From Cellvibrio sp. PSBB006 (GTDB lineage Bacteria > Pseudomonadota > Gammaproteobacteria > Pseudomonadales > Cellvibrionaceae): a stretch of DNA of 64,000 nucleotides. Location: the NCBI RefSeq assembly GCF_002162135.1, contig NZ_CP021382.1, positions 2,540,001-2,604,000 of the forward strand. Direction: 5' to 3'. A program made the translations under genes and the position numbers. Below are positions 1 through 8,286 of this stretch, one piece after another. The notes beneath the pieces are model-generated. The model was not told where the DNA came from. It searched no databases and saw nothing but the letters and a program-made list of their open reading frames with translations. The first letter of the stretch is position 1; each line of letters opens with the position of its first letter.

Positions 1-805
1 ACAGATAGCCCACCTGCTCGCCGGATTCACTTTCCAGGGTTTTGACATATTGCACCGGCGTGGAAGTGATGGTGGTCGATGTCAGGGTAAGGGTGCGCGG
101 CTCGTCGGAGCCGATATCTTGGACAACCAGCGTGACACTTTGCCCGGTATCGGACGGAAAAAGACCTTCATTCAAGGTATCCACACCGGCCCCGGTGTTG
201 TCCTCGACAGCATCGACACCATTCACTTCCAGCACCAGCGTACCGCGGGCCAGATCCACGCCTTCCGCTGTCGCGGGAGTATTGGGTTCTGTGTAGGCCA
301 CGCGAATTTCACGCGGCGGCACGCTATTGATTACAGCCCAGGTTACCCCATAACCAGCAGAAACCCCGGAACCGGATAGTGCATTCCATTCGGCCGTGTC
401 GTAGGTGAAGTGGAACTGGTCTTTAGGTGCGCCCGAGGGCGTCAGATCATTGGTTTTGAGTAGGCTGAAATAGGTGATCGGATCGTCAAATTCGGCCGGA
501 TCAAGATCGATAATCTCGTCGTACCACAGATAGGTCTCATTGCTCCAGGAGCGTAACCAGTTGTTTTCATCAAGCGTTTTACCGGAGCGGTCGGGGTAGC
601 TGTTACCGGTATAGGGATCTGTACCCGAGCGCGGCGCAGCGCAGCGACTCTCAAAATCACTGGCGGGTTTAAAGACCCCCGGTTCCCATGCCGTATTGGT
701 GTTATTGTTGTTGCCGGTTCGATCATCAAGCAAGGAGGAACCACCTCCGCCGCCACAACCCGCCAAACCCGCTAACAACAGCACAAAAAATAAACGACTG
801 AACAT
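1..805 (-). CDS. S41-family (C-terminal processing) peptidase lipoprotein, 3' end cut off by the window edge
   Basis: Reading from an ATG at 805 down to base 1 gives 268 codons without a stop, so the gene continues off the left edge. The N-terminus is a lipoprotein signal peptide with lipobox LAGC (Cys17), followed by a Gly-rich linker, so the protein should be membrane-anchored and exported. The next part (a Cys/Arg/Pro-rich stretch, then NNWLRSWSNETYLWYDEI) is typical of the N-terminal region of S41 peptidases found in Cellvibrio and relatives. A PDZ-like segment follows at about residues 150-215 (GYGVTWAV, then TLVLEVNGVDA). The catalytic Ser/Lys part lies outside the window. AAGGCTTA upstream of the ATG is a plausible ribosome site. 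Family assignment is from recognition of these motifs; activity is not testable here. Confidence 0.75.
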   Translation of the reverse strand, partial: MFSRLFFVLLLAGLAGCGGGGGSSLLDDRTGNNNNTNTAWEPGVFKPASDFESRCAAPRSGTDPYTGNSYPDRSGKTLDENNWLRSWSNETYLWYDEIIDLDPAEFDDPITYFSLLKTNDLTPSGAPKDQFHFTYDTAEWNALSGSGVSAGYGVTWAVINSVPPREIRVAYTEPNTPATAEGVDLARGTLVLEVNGVDAVEDNTGAGVDTLNEGLFPSDTGQSVTLVVQDIGSDEPRTLTLTSTTITSTPVQYVKTLESESGEQVGYL

Positions 806-1032
806 ATTAAGCCTTGCTGCAAATGTGTGAATCACACTGAATTCCTTCTGTTATCTATTATCTCCGCCGGCAAACGCCGCTGACGACATTTACCTGCATT
901 ATTTACCCACATTAAAGGTTCCGCTCCTCTGGCCGGTGAGGCACACTGTCCGACCGCGTCGAGGCTATCCAGAACTATGCCTCAGCCTAGGATATTTGTC
1001 CGTGAACTTCCATGCATAAAAGGCCAACCTCC

Positions 1033-2034
1033 ATGAATCAGCCCACAGCCCATCCATACGAAGCGCTCAGCCCCGACCTGGTGCTGGATGCCGTAGAAAG
1101 TTGCGGCTACCTGAGCGACGCCCGCGTCCTGGCATTAAACAGCTACGAAAATCGGGTATACCAGGTCGGTGTTGAAGAGGGCGCGCCCCTGATCGCCAAG
1201 TTCTACCGCCCACAGCGCTGGAGCGACGCGCAGATTCTGGAGGAGCATACCTTCACCCAGGCTTTGCATGAGTTGGAGATTTCCGTGGTGCCACCGATTG
1301 CCGATGCGGACGGTAATACCCTGCGGACATTCACCCGTCAGGACAACAGTTTTCGTTTTGCGCTTTACCCCCGCCAGGGCGGCCATGCGCCCAATCTGGA
1401 TGACTATGACCAGCTGCTCTCCCTAGGCCGGGTACTGGGCCGCATCCACGCACTGGGCCGCGCGCGCCCCTTTATCGAACGCCCCATGCTGGATGTCCAG
1501 AGCTTTGCACGGGACAGTTACACCTTCCTGATGGAGCATGATTTTATTCCACCCAGCCTGCGCGAATCCTACCGCAGCCTGGGCGCGGACCTGATCCGCC
1601 GCCTGGAAGATCGCTTTGCCCAGACCCGCTTCACCCCCATTCGCTTACATGGCGATTGCCACCCCGGCAATATCCTGTGGCGCAATGATGCGCCCCATTT
1701 CGTGGACTTTGATGATGCGCGCAACGGGCCAGCCGTGCAGGATCTGTGGATGCTGCTGTCCGGCGAGCGCGAGCAGCAAAGTTTGCAGTTGGCTGAAATT
1801 CTGGATGGTTATCGGGAATTTTGTGACTTTGATCTGGCCGAACTGAATTTGATCGAAGCTCTGCGTACCTTACGTATCATGCATTACAGCGCCTGGCTCG
1901 CGCGCCGCTGGGACGACCCGGCCTTTCCCCGGCACTTTCCCTGGTTCAATACCGAGCGTTACTGGGGCGAACATATACTCGAATTGCGCGAACAACTGGC
2001 GGCCTTGTATGAACCACCTCTGGCGGTGTTTTAA
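1033..2034 (+). CDS. srkA: Stress response kinase A (SrkA/YihE), Ser/Thr protein kinase
   Basis: Aminoglycoside-phosphotransferase-fold kinase that in E. coli phosphorylates Ser/Thr in proteins during Cpx-related envelope stress. Very strong resemblance to E. coli SrkA: the N-terminal LNSYENRVYQ, the KFYRP and ILEEH segments, the catalytic loop LHGDCHPGNILW and the metal-binding VDFDDARNGPAVQDLWMLL. Catalytic Asp residues are near 208 and 225 of the 333-aa form, which is close to the usual length. I prefer the ATG at 1033: AAAAGG precedes it, and the resulting MNQPTAHPYEALSPD lines up with the E. coli start. An in-frame ATG at 1012 would add 7 residues but has no ribosome site. Transcribed alone, about 97 bp before cysE. 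Confidence 0.93.
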   Translation: MNQPTAHPYEALSPDLVLDAVESCGYLSDARVLALNSYENRVYQVGVEEGAPLIAKFYRPQRWSDAQILEEHTFTQALHELEISVVPPIADADGNTLRTFTRQDNSFRFALYPRQGGHAPNLDDYDQLLSLGRVLGRIHALGRARPFIERPMLDVQSFARDSYTFLMEHDFIPPSLRESYRSLGADLIRRLEDRFAQTRFTPIRLHGDCHPGNILWRNDAPHFVDFDDARNGPAVQDLWMLLSGEREQQSLQLAEILDGYREFCDFDLAELNLIEALRTLRIMHYSAWLARRWDDPAFPRHFPWFNTERYWGEHILELREQLAALYEPPLAVF

Positions 2035-2131
2035 CAGCGAAAACCCTCGTGTGGGCCAGCGCACTGGAAATCCCCGGTTCAAGGCCCAATAATGCACAGA
2101 CGCTTCAACCGGCCATTCAAAGGATCTCATC

Positions 2132-2935
2132 ATGACTGCTACTGCTGCCCCCGCCGCAAAGCCCATCGACGCGCTCTGGGAATCTATCCGCAACCAGACC
2201 CGCAAGCAGGCGGAATCGGAACCGGTACTGGCCAGCTTCCTCTACTCCACCATCCTCAACCATGAAACCCTGGAAGCAGCGCTCAGCTTTCACCTGGCCA
2301 ACAAGCTGGACAGTCCCGCCATGCCGGCCATGTTGATGCGCGAAGTGATTGAGCAGGCCTTGAATGATGATCCGTCCATCGGTGAGGCCGTGCGCGCCGA
2401 TTTGTATGCAGTAAACGAACGTGATTCAGCTTGCTGCTCGCTGGTGACGCCGCTGCTCTACTTCAAGGGTTTCCATGCCTTGCAGGCTTACCGCATTGCG
2501 CACTGGCTGTGGCAACAGGGCCGCAATCCGCTGGCGCTGTTCCTGCAAAATCGTATTTCCTCGGTGTTTGCGGTGGACATACACCCGGCCGCGAAGATCG
2601 GTAAAGGCATTATGTTCGATCACGCCACCGGTATCGTGATTGGCGAAACGGCGGTGGTGGAAGACAACGTCTCCATCATGCAATCGGTAACCCTGGGCGG
2701 CACCGGAAAGGAAGGGGGCGATCGCCATCCCAAGGTGCGCAAGGGTGTATTAATCAGCGCTGGCGCCAAGATCCTGGGCAATATCGACATCGGCGAATGC
2801 GCCAAGGTCGGCGCCGGTAGCGTTGTATTGAAGAGCGTTCCGCCGCGCACCACCGTGGCAGGCGTACCAGCCAAAGTGGTCGGTGACAGCAAGTGCGCGC
2901 AGCCTTCGCGGGATATGGATCACCACCTGAGTTAA
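2132..2935 (+). CDS. cysE: Serine O-acetyltransferase CysE
   Basis: Acetylates L-serine with acetyl-CoA to O-acetylserine, the first step of cysteine synthesis, in the cytoplasm. The 267-aa protein has the N-terminal helical domain (ASFLYSTILNHETLEAALS) and a C-terminal left-handed beta-helix with hexapeptide repeats. Catalytic His164 lies in DHATGIVIGETAV, with upstream VDIHPAAKIG and downstream SVTLGGTGKEGGDRHPK, all signatures of the enzyme. The C-terminal tail ends DMDHHL, as in enterobacterial CysE, where it contacts the cysteine synthase complex and the feedback site. Start ATG has AAAGGA 8 nt upstream. It is followed by an unrelated small gene; no operon is evident. Confidence 0.96.
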   Translation: MTATAAPAAKPIDALWESIRNQTRKQAESEPVLASFLYSTILNHETLEAALSFHLANKLDSPAMPAMLMREVIEQALNDDPSIGEAVRADLYAVNERDSACCSLVTPLLYFKGFHALQAYRIAHWLWQQGRNPLALFLQNRISSVFAVDIHPAAKIGKGIMFDHATGIVIGETAVVEDNVSIMQSVTLGGTGKEGGDRHPKVRKGVLISAGAKILGNIDIGECAKVGAGSVVLKSVPPRTTVAGVPAKVVGDSKCAQPSRDMDHHLS

Positions 2936-3091
2936 TGCGCCACCTGATGGATAAGCAGGCAGCGCCCATCAGAAACGCACCACTTACGTGCACCTCTTGG
3001 CGTATGGATATTCAAAAAACACCTCAAAAACGGGTTTCCAGCGATTGGCTGGCTTCTTGCTTGAGTCACCACCTGTTCAAGTGGAGGCCCT

Positions 3092-3451
3092 ATGCAATAC
3101 AGCAAACCCATGATCGATTTGGTGTATGAAATACGTCGCCGTGTTGATGCGAAGATGAAGCCAGGTATCAAACTGGCCAATCCGGATATGTTGCAGGAAC
3201 TGGCCGAGTTCCATCACGACTGTAAGGATACGATTACCCGAACCCTGATCAAGGAACTGCTCTCTCTGGCCGGTGAACCCTGGGTTGACCAGTTGGATGA
3301 ACCCAAGCCTAAATCCGAGACTCCCAAGCCCGACACCCCGAAGCAAATCACCAAAGTCTATCGCGGGCAGGTCAGTCTGGTAGATGCGCCCACCACCAAG
3401 GAATCCCACAGGCCGGTGCGTATCTATCGCGGGCAGGTGGTGGAGTACTAA
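3092..3451 (+). CDS. Small uncharacterised protein with two YRGQV repeats
   Basis: I do not recognise this 119-aa protein. It starts at an ATG with an excellent GGAGG ribosome site, which supports it being real. The N-terminal ~65 residues are predicted alpha-helical and charged (LVYEIRRRVDAKMK, LQELAEFHHDC), with no signal peptide or membrane segment. A Pro/Lys-rich linker (about 70-88: EPKPKSETPKPDTPK) leads to a C-terminal tail holding two short repeats, KVYRGQV and RIYRGQV. The repeats are encoded by an identical 16-nt direct repeat at 3357-3372 and 3423-3438. The YRG motif loosely recalls DUF4278-type short repeats, but the match is too short to assign. It stands alone between cysE and a convergent signalling cluster. 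Confidence 0.7.
   Translation: MQYSKPMIDLVYEIRRRVDAKMKPGIKLANPDMLQELAEFHHDCKDTITRTLIKELLSLAGEPWVDQLDEPKPKSETPKPDTPKQITKVYRGQVSLVDAPTTKESHRPVRIYRGQVVEY
3357..3438 (+). repeat. 16-nt direct repeat inside the small gene
   Basis: TCTATCGCGGGCAGGT occurs at 3357-3372 and again at 3423-3438. It encodes the VYRGQV / IYRGQV repeat at the C-terminus of the small protein. Exact nucleotide identity suggests recent duplication or selection on the motif. Confidence 0.85.
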
Positions 3452-3456
3452 CCTCC

Positions 3457-3488
3457 TGCCATCGTGCCATCGTGCCATCGTGCCATCC
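3457..3488. repeat. Tandem octamer (TGCCATCG) x4 microsatellite
   Basis: Three perfect copies of TGCCATCG and a fourth with its last base changed lie immediately after the stop codon of the small gene. Such arrays can vary in copy number by slippage. Being non-coding and 3' of the gene, it could change only the spacing to the next unit. Confidence 0.9.
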
Positions 3489-3598
3489 GGTGATGCAACG
3501 CACTGACGCAAGCCCTGGTCCTTGCCCACCCTGGCGCACATCTCTAGACTGCTGATTCCAGGCCCACTCTGTCGGCATTCCTTGTTACCCGAAAATCT

Positions 3599-4540
3599 AT
3601 GAGCAATCCTTTGACGTTTCGTTGGTTAGCGCTGGTCTCCTGTTTATTGGGCGGCTGGTCGGTCGCTACCCAGGGAGCCGACGAAGCGCCCGACCCGCTC
3701 GCGGTTTCCATCTATGAAGATATCTATGCGGATTACCGCCAGTTTGTGCGGGGACGGGATGTTGCCAGCATTGATTACTACGGTGGCTCCGGCGCGCGCC
3801 GTGATGTGATTGAGGTAGTCCTCTTGCAGCAAGCCTTGCAATTAGGTGGCTTCAAGGATTCGCTGGAACTGCGCGATGAACAGAATTATCTGCGCACTCT
3901 GCGACAGATTGCCGATGGCGACCTGATTTCCTCCGGCGCCCTGGTGTGGTACTCCGATGTGCTGAACCTGCCCGATTTATTCCACATTACCCAGCCGGTC
4001 ATTGATGAAGGTGAATTCATCGTCGGCTTTTATACCTCGCCCACCAACCAAAAAGCGCTGGCCGCGAAAAGCCTGGAAGACCTGCGCCAGCTGCGGGCTG
4101 TTTCCAGCATCCAATGGTATGCCGATGTCGCCACCCTGAAACACATGGGCATCAACCACCTGTATTTCACCACCGACTGGATTCACATGGTGCGCATGGT
4201 CAGCGCCGGGCGGGCCGATTTTACGCTCGCACCGTTTCAACCCTCCGCCGGCATGAAGGTTGTGCTGGACGGTATGGAGCTGATTCCCATTGAAGGCATT
4301 AAAGTGGCTATCCAGGGCACTCGCCACTGGCCGGTCAGCCGCCGCCATCCGCGTGGGGAGGAATATTATGATGCCCTACAGAAAGGCATCACCCTGATGA
4401 AAGAGCGTGGCCTCATTCATAAAGCCTATGAAGAAAGTGGATTTTTTCATCGCGAGGTGGATAGTTGGCGACTGATAAACCCGCCGGCGGCGCCAGCGGC
4501 GGTAGCACCTTCATTGAGCACATCGGCGGCGACCCCTTAA
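3599..4540 (+). CDS. Periplasmic solute-binding-like protein (type 2 periplasmic-binding fold)
   Basis: A 313-aa exported protein: signal peptide at residues 1-26 (hydrophobic core LALVSCLLGGWSVA, then TQGADEAPD). The mature part resembles the amino-acid ABC transporter binding-protein fold (PBP2), with VIEVVLLQQALQLGG near the N-terminus, a central LFHITQPVIDEGEFIVGF segment and a Lys/Arg-rich C-terminal helix. No permease or ATPase is nearby, so it may be a sensor partner rather than a transport component. It converges on the GGDEF/EAL gene, and the two stop codons overlap in the palindrome TTAA (4537-4540). The ligand cannot be guessed. The Ala/Pro-rich C-terminal tail (residues ~296-313) looks disordered. 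Confidence 0.7.
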   Translation: MSNPLTFRWLALVSCLLGGWSVATQGADEAPDPLAVSIYEDIYADYRQFVRGRDVASIDYYGGSGARRDVIEVVLLQQALQLGGFKDSLELRDEQNYLRTLRQIADGDLISSGALVWYSDVLNLPDLFHITQPVIDEGEFIVGFYTSPTNQKALAAKSLEDLRQLRAVSSIQWYADVATLKHMGINHLYFTTDWIHMVRMVSAGRADFTLAPFQPSAGMKVVLDGMELIPIEGIKVAIQGTRHWPVSRRHPRGEEYYDALQKGITLMKERGLIHKAYEESGFFHREVDSWRLINPPAAPAAVAPSLSTSAATP

Positions 4541-7500
4541 CTCACCACACCATGCTGTTTAAGCAGCAACACATCAAATTCAGCGGCCGGCATGGGCCGG
4601 GCAAAAAGATAGCCCTGATAGGCATAGCACCCGTTGGTGGCCAGAAAAGCGCGCTGCCCTTCCGTTTCCACACCCTCCGCGATGACCGATAAACCCAGAC
4701 TGAGACCCAGCGCGATAATCGTGCGTGCGATCACCGCATCATTAGGGTCAACCAGCACGTCACGCACAAAGGATTGATCAATCTTCAGTTGATCGAGGGG
4801 CAACTGCCGCAGGTAGCTGAGGGACGAATAGCCGGTACCAAAGTCATCCAGCGAAAAACCTACGCCGCAACTTTTGAGCGCACGCATCTTCCCGATGACG
4901 TCATCCAGGTTGTTAACCAACAGACTCTCGGTCAACTCCAGCTTGATGCGCGTCGGGTCCGCCCCGGTTTGCTGGATCACATCCAGCACCTGCTCCACAA
5001 AACCGATCTGGCGGAACTGGCGGGCACTGACGTTGATCGCGAGGGTCAGTTCACGGGACGCCGGTTCCTGAGCCCAGCTCACCAGCTGTTCGCACGCTGT
5101 TTCCAGTACCCACTGCCCCAAGGGCAGGATGAACCCGGACTGTTCTGCCAAGGGAATAAACTCAGCCGGAGAGACCATGCCTCGCTCCGGGTGATGCCAG
5201 CGCAGCAGCGCTTCCGCCCCGGTGATGTGCCCCTCACCATCCACCTGCGGCTGGTAAAACAGCATGAATTGTTGCTGCGTCAGACCGAGGCGCATGTCGG
5301 CTTCCAGCGCGGTGCGCGCTGCCAGGGATGCCTGCAGTTCAGAGTCGAAGAATTGTAGGGTATTACGTCCCGCCGCCTTGGCCTGGTACATGGCCACATC
5401 CGCCCGTTTCAAGAGGGCATCCACCGTTTCCGCCTGCTGACTAAACAACGTAATGCCGATGCTGGGGCTGCTGTAATGCTCAATATCGTCCAGCAGGTAT
5501 GTCTGACTCAGCAAGGAAAGAATGTGCTCGCCCACGGCTTTGGCTCGCCCGGCCGCTTCGTGGACGTTTTGGCTCAAGCCTTCCAGCACCACCACAAACT
5601 CATCGCCGCCAAGCCGCGCCACTGTGTCGCCTTCACGCACACAGCGGGTGAGGCGCTCCGCCACCTGGCAAAGCAACAAGTCACCAGCATCGTGACCGTG
5701 GGTATCGTTGAGGTTTTTGAAGTGATCGAGGTCGAGCAGCAGCAAGGCGCCCAGGGAACCGTTCCGCGCGCTGCTGGCCAGGGCGTGCTGCAGCCGGTCC
5801 ATCAACAGGCGGCGATTGGGCAGTTCTGTCAGGGAATCGTAAAACGCCAGCCGCTGGATACGCTCTTCGTGGCGGCGTCGCTCGGAAATATCACTCACCA
5901 GGCCGATCAGCTTGACCTGGCCATTGTGGAGTACCCGAGATACCGATAACTCCATGGGAAACGTGGAGCCGTCCTTGCGTTGGCCCTCGACCTCCCGGCG
6001 CCGGCCGAGTACACGCGACAGTACATCCTTGATGCCCTCCGGCTGCTCCTCGCCTTCATCATCGTAAAGGCCCGGCATCAGGGTGTTGGCGGATTGGCCG
6101 ACAACGTCTTCAGCGCTGTAGCCGAAGATCCGCGCCGCCGCGTTGTTGAAGGATTCAATGACACCCTGGATATTGGTGGTGATGATGCCGTCGGCCACGT
6201 TGTCGAGGATGGTCTGGGTATATTCCGCTCCGTCCCGCAAGGCCGCCTCGAACTGTTCCCGCTCAATCGCCACCGCTGCCGTGTGGGTCGCCATGGCGAT
6301 AATCTGCTGGTGTTGTGCCGTGGGTGAACCGAGGTGGCGGTAATACACCGCAAACGTACCCAATACCCGATGGCGCGCGCTGAAGATGGGAGTGGACCAG
6401 CAAGCCTTTAAGCCATGGGGTAACGCCAGTTGCGCATAATCTTTCCACAGCGGGTCGCAGGCGATATCCGTCACAATGACCGGCTCACCGCGAAAGGCGG
6501 CCGTGCCACAGGAACCCGCCGCCTCACCAATGGGGGAACCATCAATAGCGCGGCTATAAGCAGCGGGCAAACTGGGCGCCGCGCCGTGATGCAGATGCCG
6601 CCCCTCCGCATCAAGCAGCAACACAGAACACAGCATCTGCGGAGCCTGGGCTTCGACGGCGTGAATCAACGTGGTCAGTATCTCGCCCAGTGACGCGCGG
6701 CGGGCAATCATCTCCAATACCGCCATCTGGCTGTTCAGCAAGGCTTCGCTGTGCTTGCGCGCGGTAATGTCCTCCACCACCGCCACGTGGTAGTCAAACG
6801 GGGTGTCGTTTTCCCACATGGGCGATACCGTCAGGTTCACCCAACAGATGCTGCCATCCTTGCGGATGTAGCGTTTTTCCATGGTAAATTCACGAATCTC
6901 GCCTGCCTTGAGCCGTGCAATATTGGCCAGATCCGGCTCCAGATCTTCCGGGTAGGTGATCATGGCAAAGTCCATTTGCAACATCTCCACCACGGAATAA
7001 CCCACGATATCGGCGTACTTTTTGTTGATACGGATAAAGCGGCAACTGGCGGTCTCAATAACCGCAACACCCACCCCGGCCTGTTCAAACAGCACACGGA
7101 AACGCGCCTCACTGGCGCGCAGCTCCGCCTCAGCGTATTTGCGCGCCGTGATGTCGCGCACAATGGCCACAAAGCTTGAAGGTTTCCCTTGGTGGTGGAT
7201 GATCTGCAAGAAGATCTCCACCGGGAAGACATGACCGTTTTTATGGCGATGTTGACTTTCAAAACTGATGGCGGGTACACGTCCATCCAGCAACGGCTGC
7301 ATGCGTTCGCGCAATGATGTCGGATCACTGTCCGGCTTGATATCCAGCGGACTCATGCCAAGCAGTTCCGCCTCGCTATATCCCAGTTGCCGCTGGGCGC
7401 CCTGGTTAGCGTAAAGGAAATGGAAATCCTTGAGGCTGGCAATGAAGACGCCATCCAGAATCTGGTCGAGCGTGTTTTTATATTGTTCCAACTCTTTTTG

Positions 7501-8286
7501 CGTCTGGACCTGGGCGGCGTCAGCTTGCGCCAGATCTGCCTGCATCTTGTTAACTGCAACCGCTAAGGCGGCCATCTCTCCCTCACCAAGGATATTGATC
7601 GGCGTATTGAAATGACCACGACTGATCTCGCCCACTTTAGTGCGCAGATAACCGAGCGGTTGTGCCAGCCAGCGATCCAGCATCCACATCATCAGCAACA
7701 TCACCAGGGTACCGATACCCAGGTTCACCAGGCTGCTGCGCAGCACCGCCCGCCCCACTTTGGCTTTACTGTTTTGCAGGTTGTATTGCAGGAGGATAGC
7801 GCCGACACGATCCGATCGGATTTCGCCCGCCCGGCTGGGCAGGGATATCGGTTGATAGGCGTTGACGACCGGTTGCCCGCGAACCCTGGCGAACTGTGCC
7901 AGGTACTGACGGGTATCAGCAGGTATCCAGCGTTCATCCCATCGATCAGCGATAGCCGTTAAGGGTTGGCCCGGCCACAGGGGATGACTGGCGAACAGGA
8001 TGCGGCGCTGTTCGTCGATTAGCGCCACCAGTTCTACATCCGGAATCGCCCCCAGATCGGCCACCCATTCAGCCACCAGCCCCATCTGTTCCATTCGCAT
8101 CAAGCTCTCGATATGGCGCCGGTCACGGGCCATACGTTTTTGCAACAAATCGAGGGTATCGGCTTCCACCTGGCGATTCTGGTTTTCATAACGCCACAGG
8201 GCACCCAGTGTCATCATCATGAGCAAGGCGCCGAGGATAATGACCGGCAACCACAAGCGCAGGTTGATGCTCCGATACATTGTCAT
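4537..8286 (-). CDS. Membrane sensor with PAS-PAS-GAF-PAS and GGDEF-EAL domains (c-di-GMP synthesis/hydrolysis)
   Basis: This 1249-aa protein has a transmembrane helix at ~12-31, a periplasmic sensor region to ~188, a second helix (LGIGTLVMLLMMWML, ~190-207) and a HAMP linker. PAS domains follow at ~270-385 and ~390-515, a GAF domain at ~530-675 and a third PAS at ~685-805. The GGDEF motif is intact (RLGGDEF, residues 893-897) with a canonical inhibitory RxxD (REGD) five residues upstream. The EAL domain starts at E1025 and keeps EALLRW, NVSARQF, ELTES, DDFGTGYSS, LKID and EGVETEGQ, so both cyclase and phosphodiesterase chemistry look possible. Its ATG overlaps the stop of the upstream binding-protein gene by 4 bp (ATGA), implying translational coupling. 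The ligand-bound binding protein probably modulates the periplasmic sensor region; that is inference. Confidence 0.93.
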   Translation of the reverse strand: MTMYRSINLRLWLPVIILGALLMMMTLGALWRYENQNRQVEADTLDLLQKRMARDRRHIESLMRMEQMGLVAEWVADLGAIPDVELVALIDEQRRILFASHPLWPGQPLTAIADRWDERWIPADTRQYLAQFARVRGQPVVNAYQPISLPSRAGEIRSDRVGAILLQYNLQNSKAKVGRAVLRSSLVNLGIGTLVMLLMMWMLDRWLAQPLGYLRTKVGEISRGHFNTPINILGEGEMAALAVAVNKMQADLAQADAAQVQTQKELEQYKNTLDQILDGVFIASLKDFHFLYANQGAQRQLGYSEAELLGMSPLDIKPDSDPTSLRERMQPLLDGRVPAISFESQHRHKNGHVFPVEIFLQIIHHQGKPSSFVAIVRDITARKYAEAELRASEARFRVLFEQAGVGVAVIETASCRFIRINKKYADIVGYSVVEMLQMDFAMITYPEDLEPDLANIARLKAGEIREFTMEKRYIRKDGSICWVNLTVSPMWENDTPFDYHVAVVEDITARKHSEALLNSQMAVLEMIARRASLGEILTTLIHAVEAQAPQMLCSVLLLDAEGRHLHHGAAPSLPAAYSRAIDGSPIGEAAGSCGTAAFRGEPVIVTDIACDPLWKDYAQLALPHGLKACWSTPIFSARHRVLGTFAVYYRHLGSPTAQHQQIIAMATHTAAVAIEREQFEAALRDGAEYTQTILDNVADGIITTNIQGVIESFNNAAARIFGYSAEDVVGQSANTLMPGLYDDEGEEQPEGIKDVLSRVLGRRREVEGQRKDGSTFPMELSVSRVLHNGQVKLIGLVSDISERRRHEERIQRLAFYDSLTELPNRRLLMDRLQHALASSARNGSLGALLLLDLDHFKNLNDTHGHDAGDLLLCQVAERLTRCVREGDTVARLGGDEFVVVLEGLSQNVHEAAGRAKAVGEHILSLLSQTYLLDDIEHYSSPSIGITLFSQQAETVDALLKRADVAMYQAKAAGRNTLQFFDSELQASLAARTALEADMRLGLTQQQFMLFYQPQVDGEGHITGAEALLRWHHPERGMVSPAEFIPLAEQSGFILPLGQWVLETACEQLVSWAQEPASRELTLAINVSARQFRQIGFVEQVLDVIQQTGADPTRIKLELTESLLVNNLDDVIGKMRALKSCGVGFSLDDFGTGYSSLSYLRQLPLDQLKIDQSFVRDVLVDPNDAVIARTIIALGLSLGLSVIAEGVETEGQRAFLATNGCYAYQGYLFARPMPAAEFDVLLLKQHGVVS

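Noticed and set aside
3077..3541. 154-codon frame antisense to the small YRGQV gene
   Set aside because: It runs through the tandem octamer array and lacks a ribosome site, whereas the + strand gene has GGAGG.
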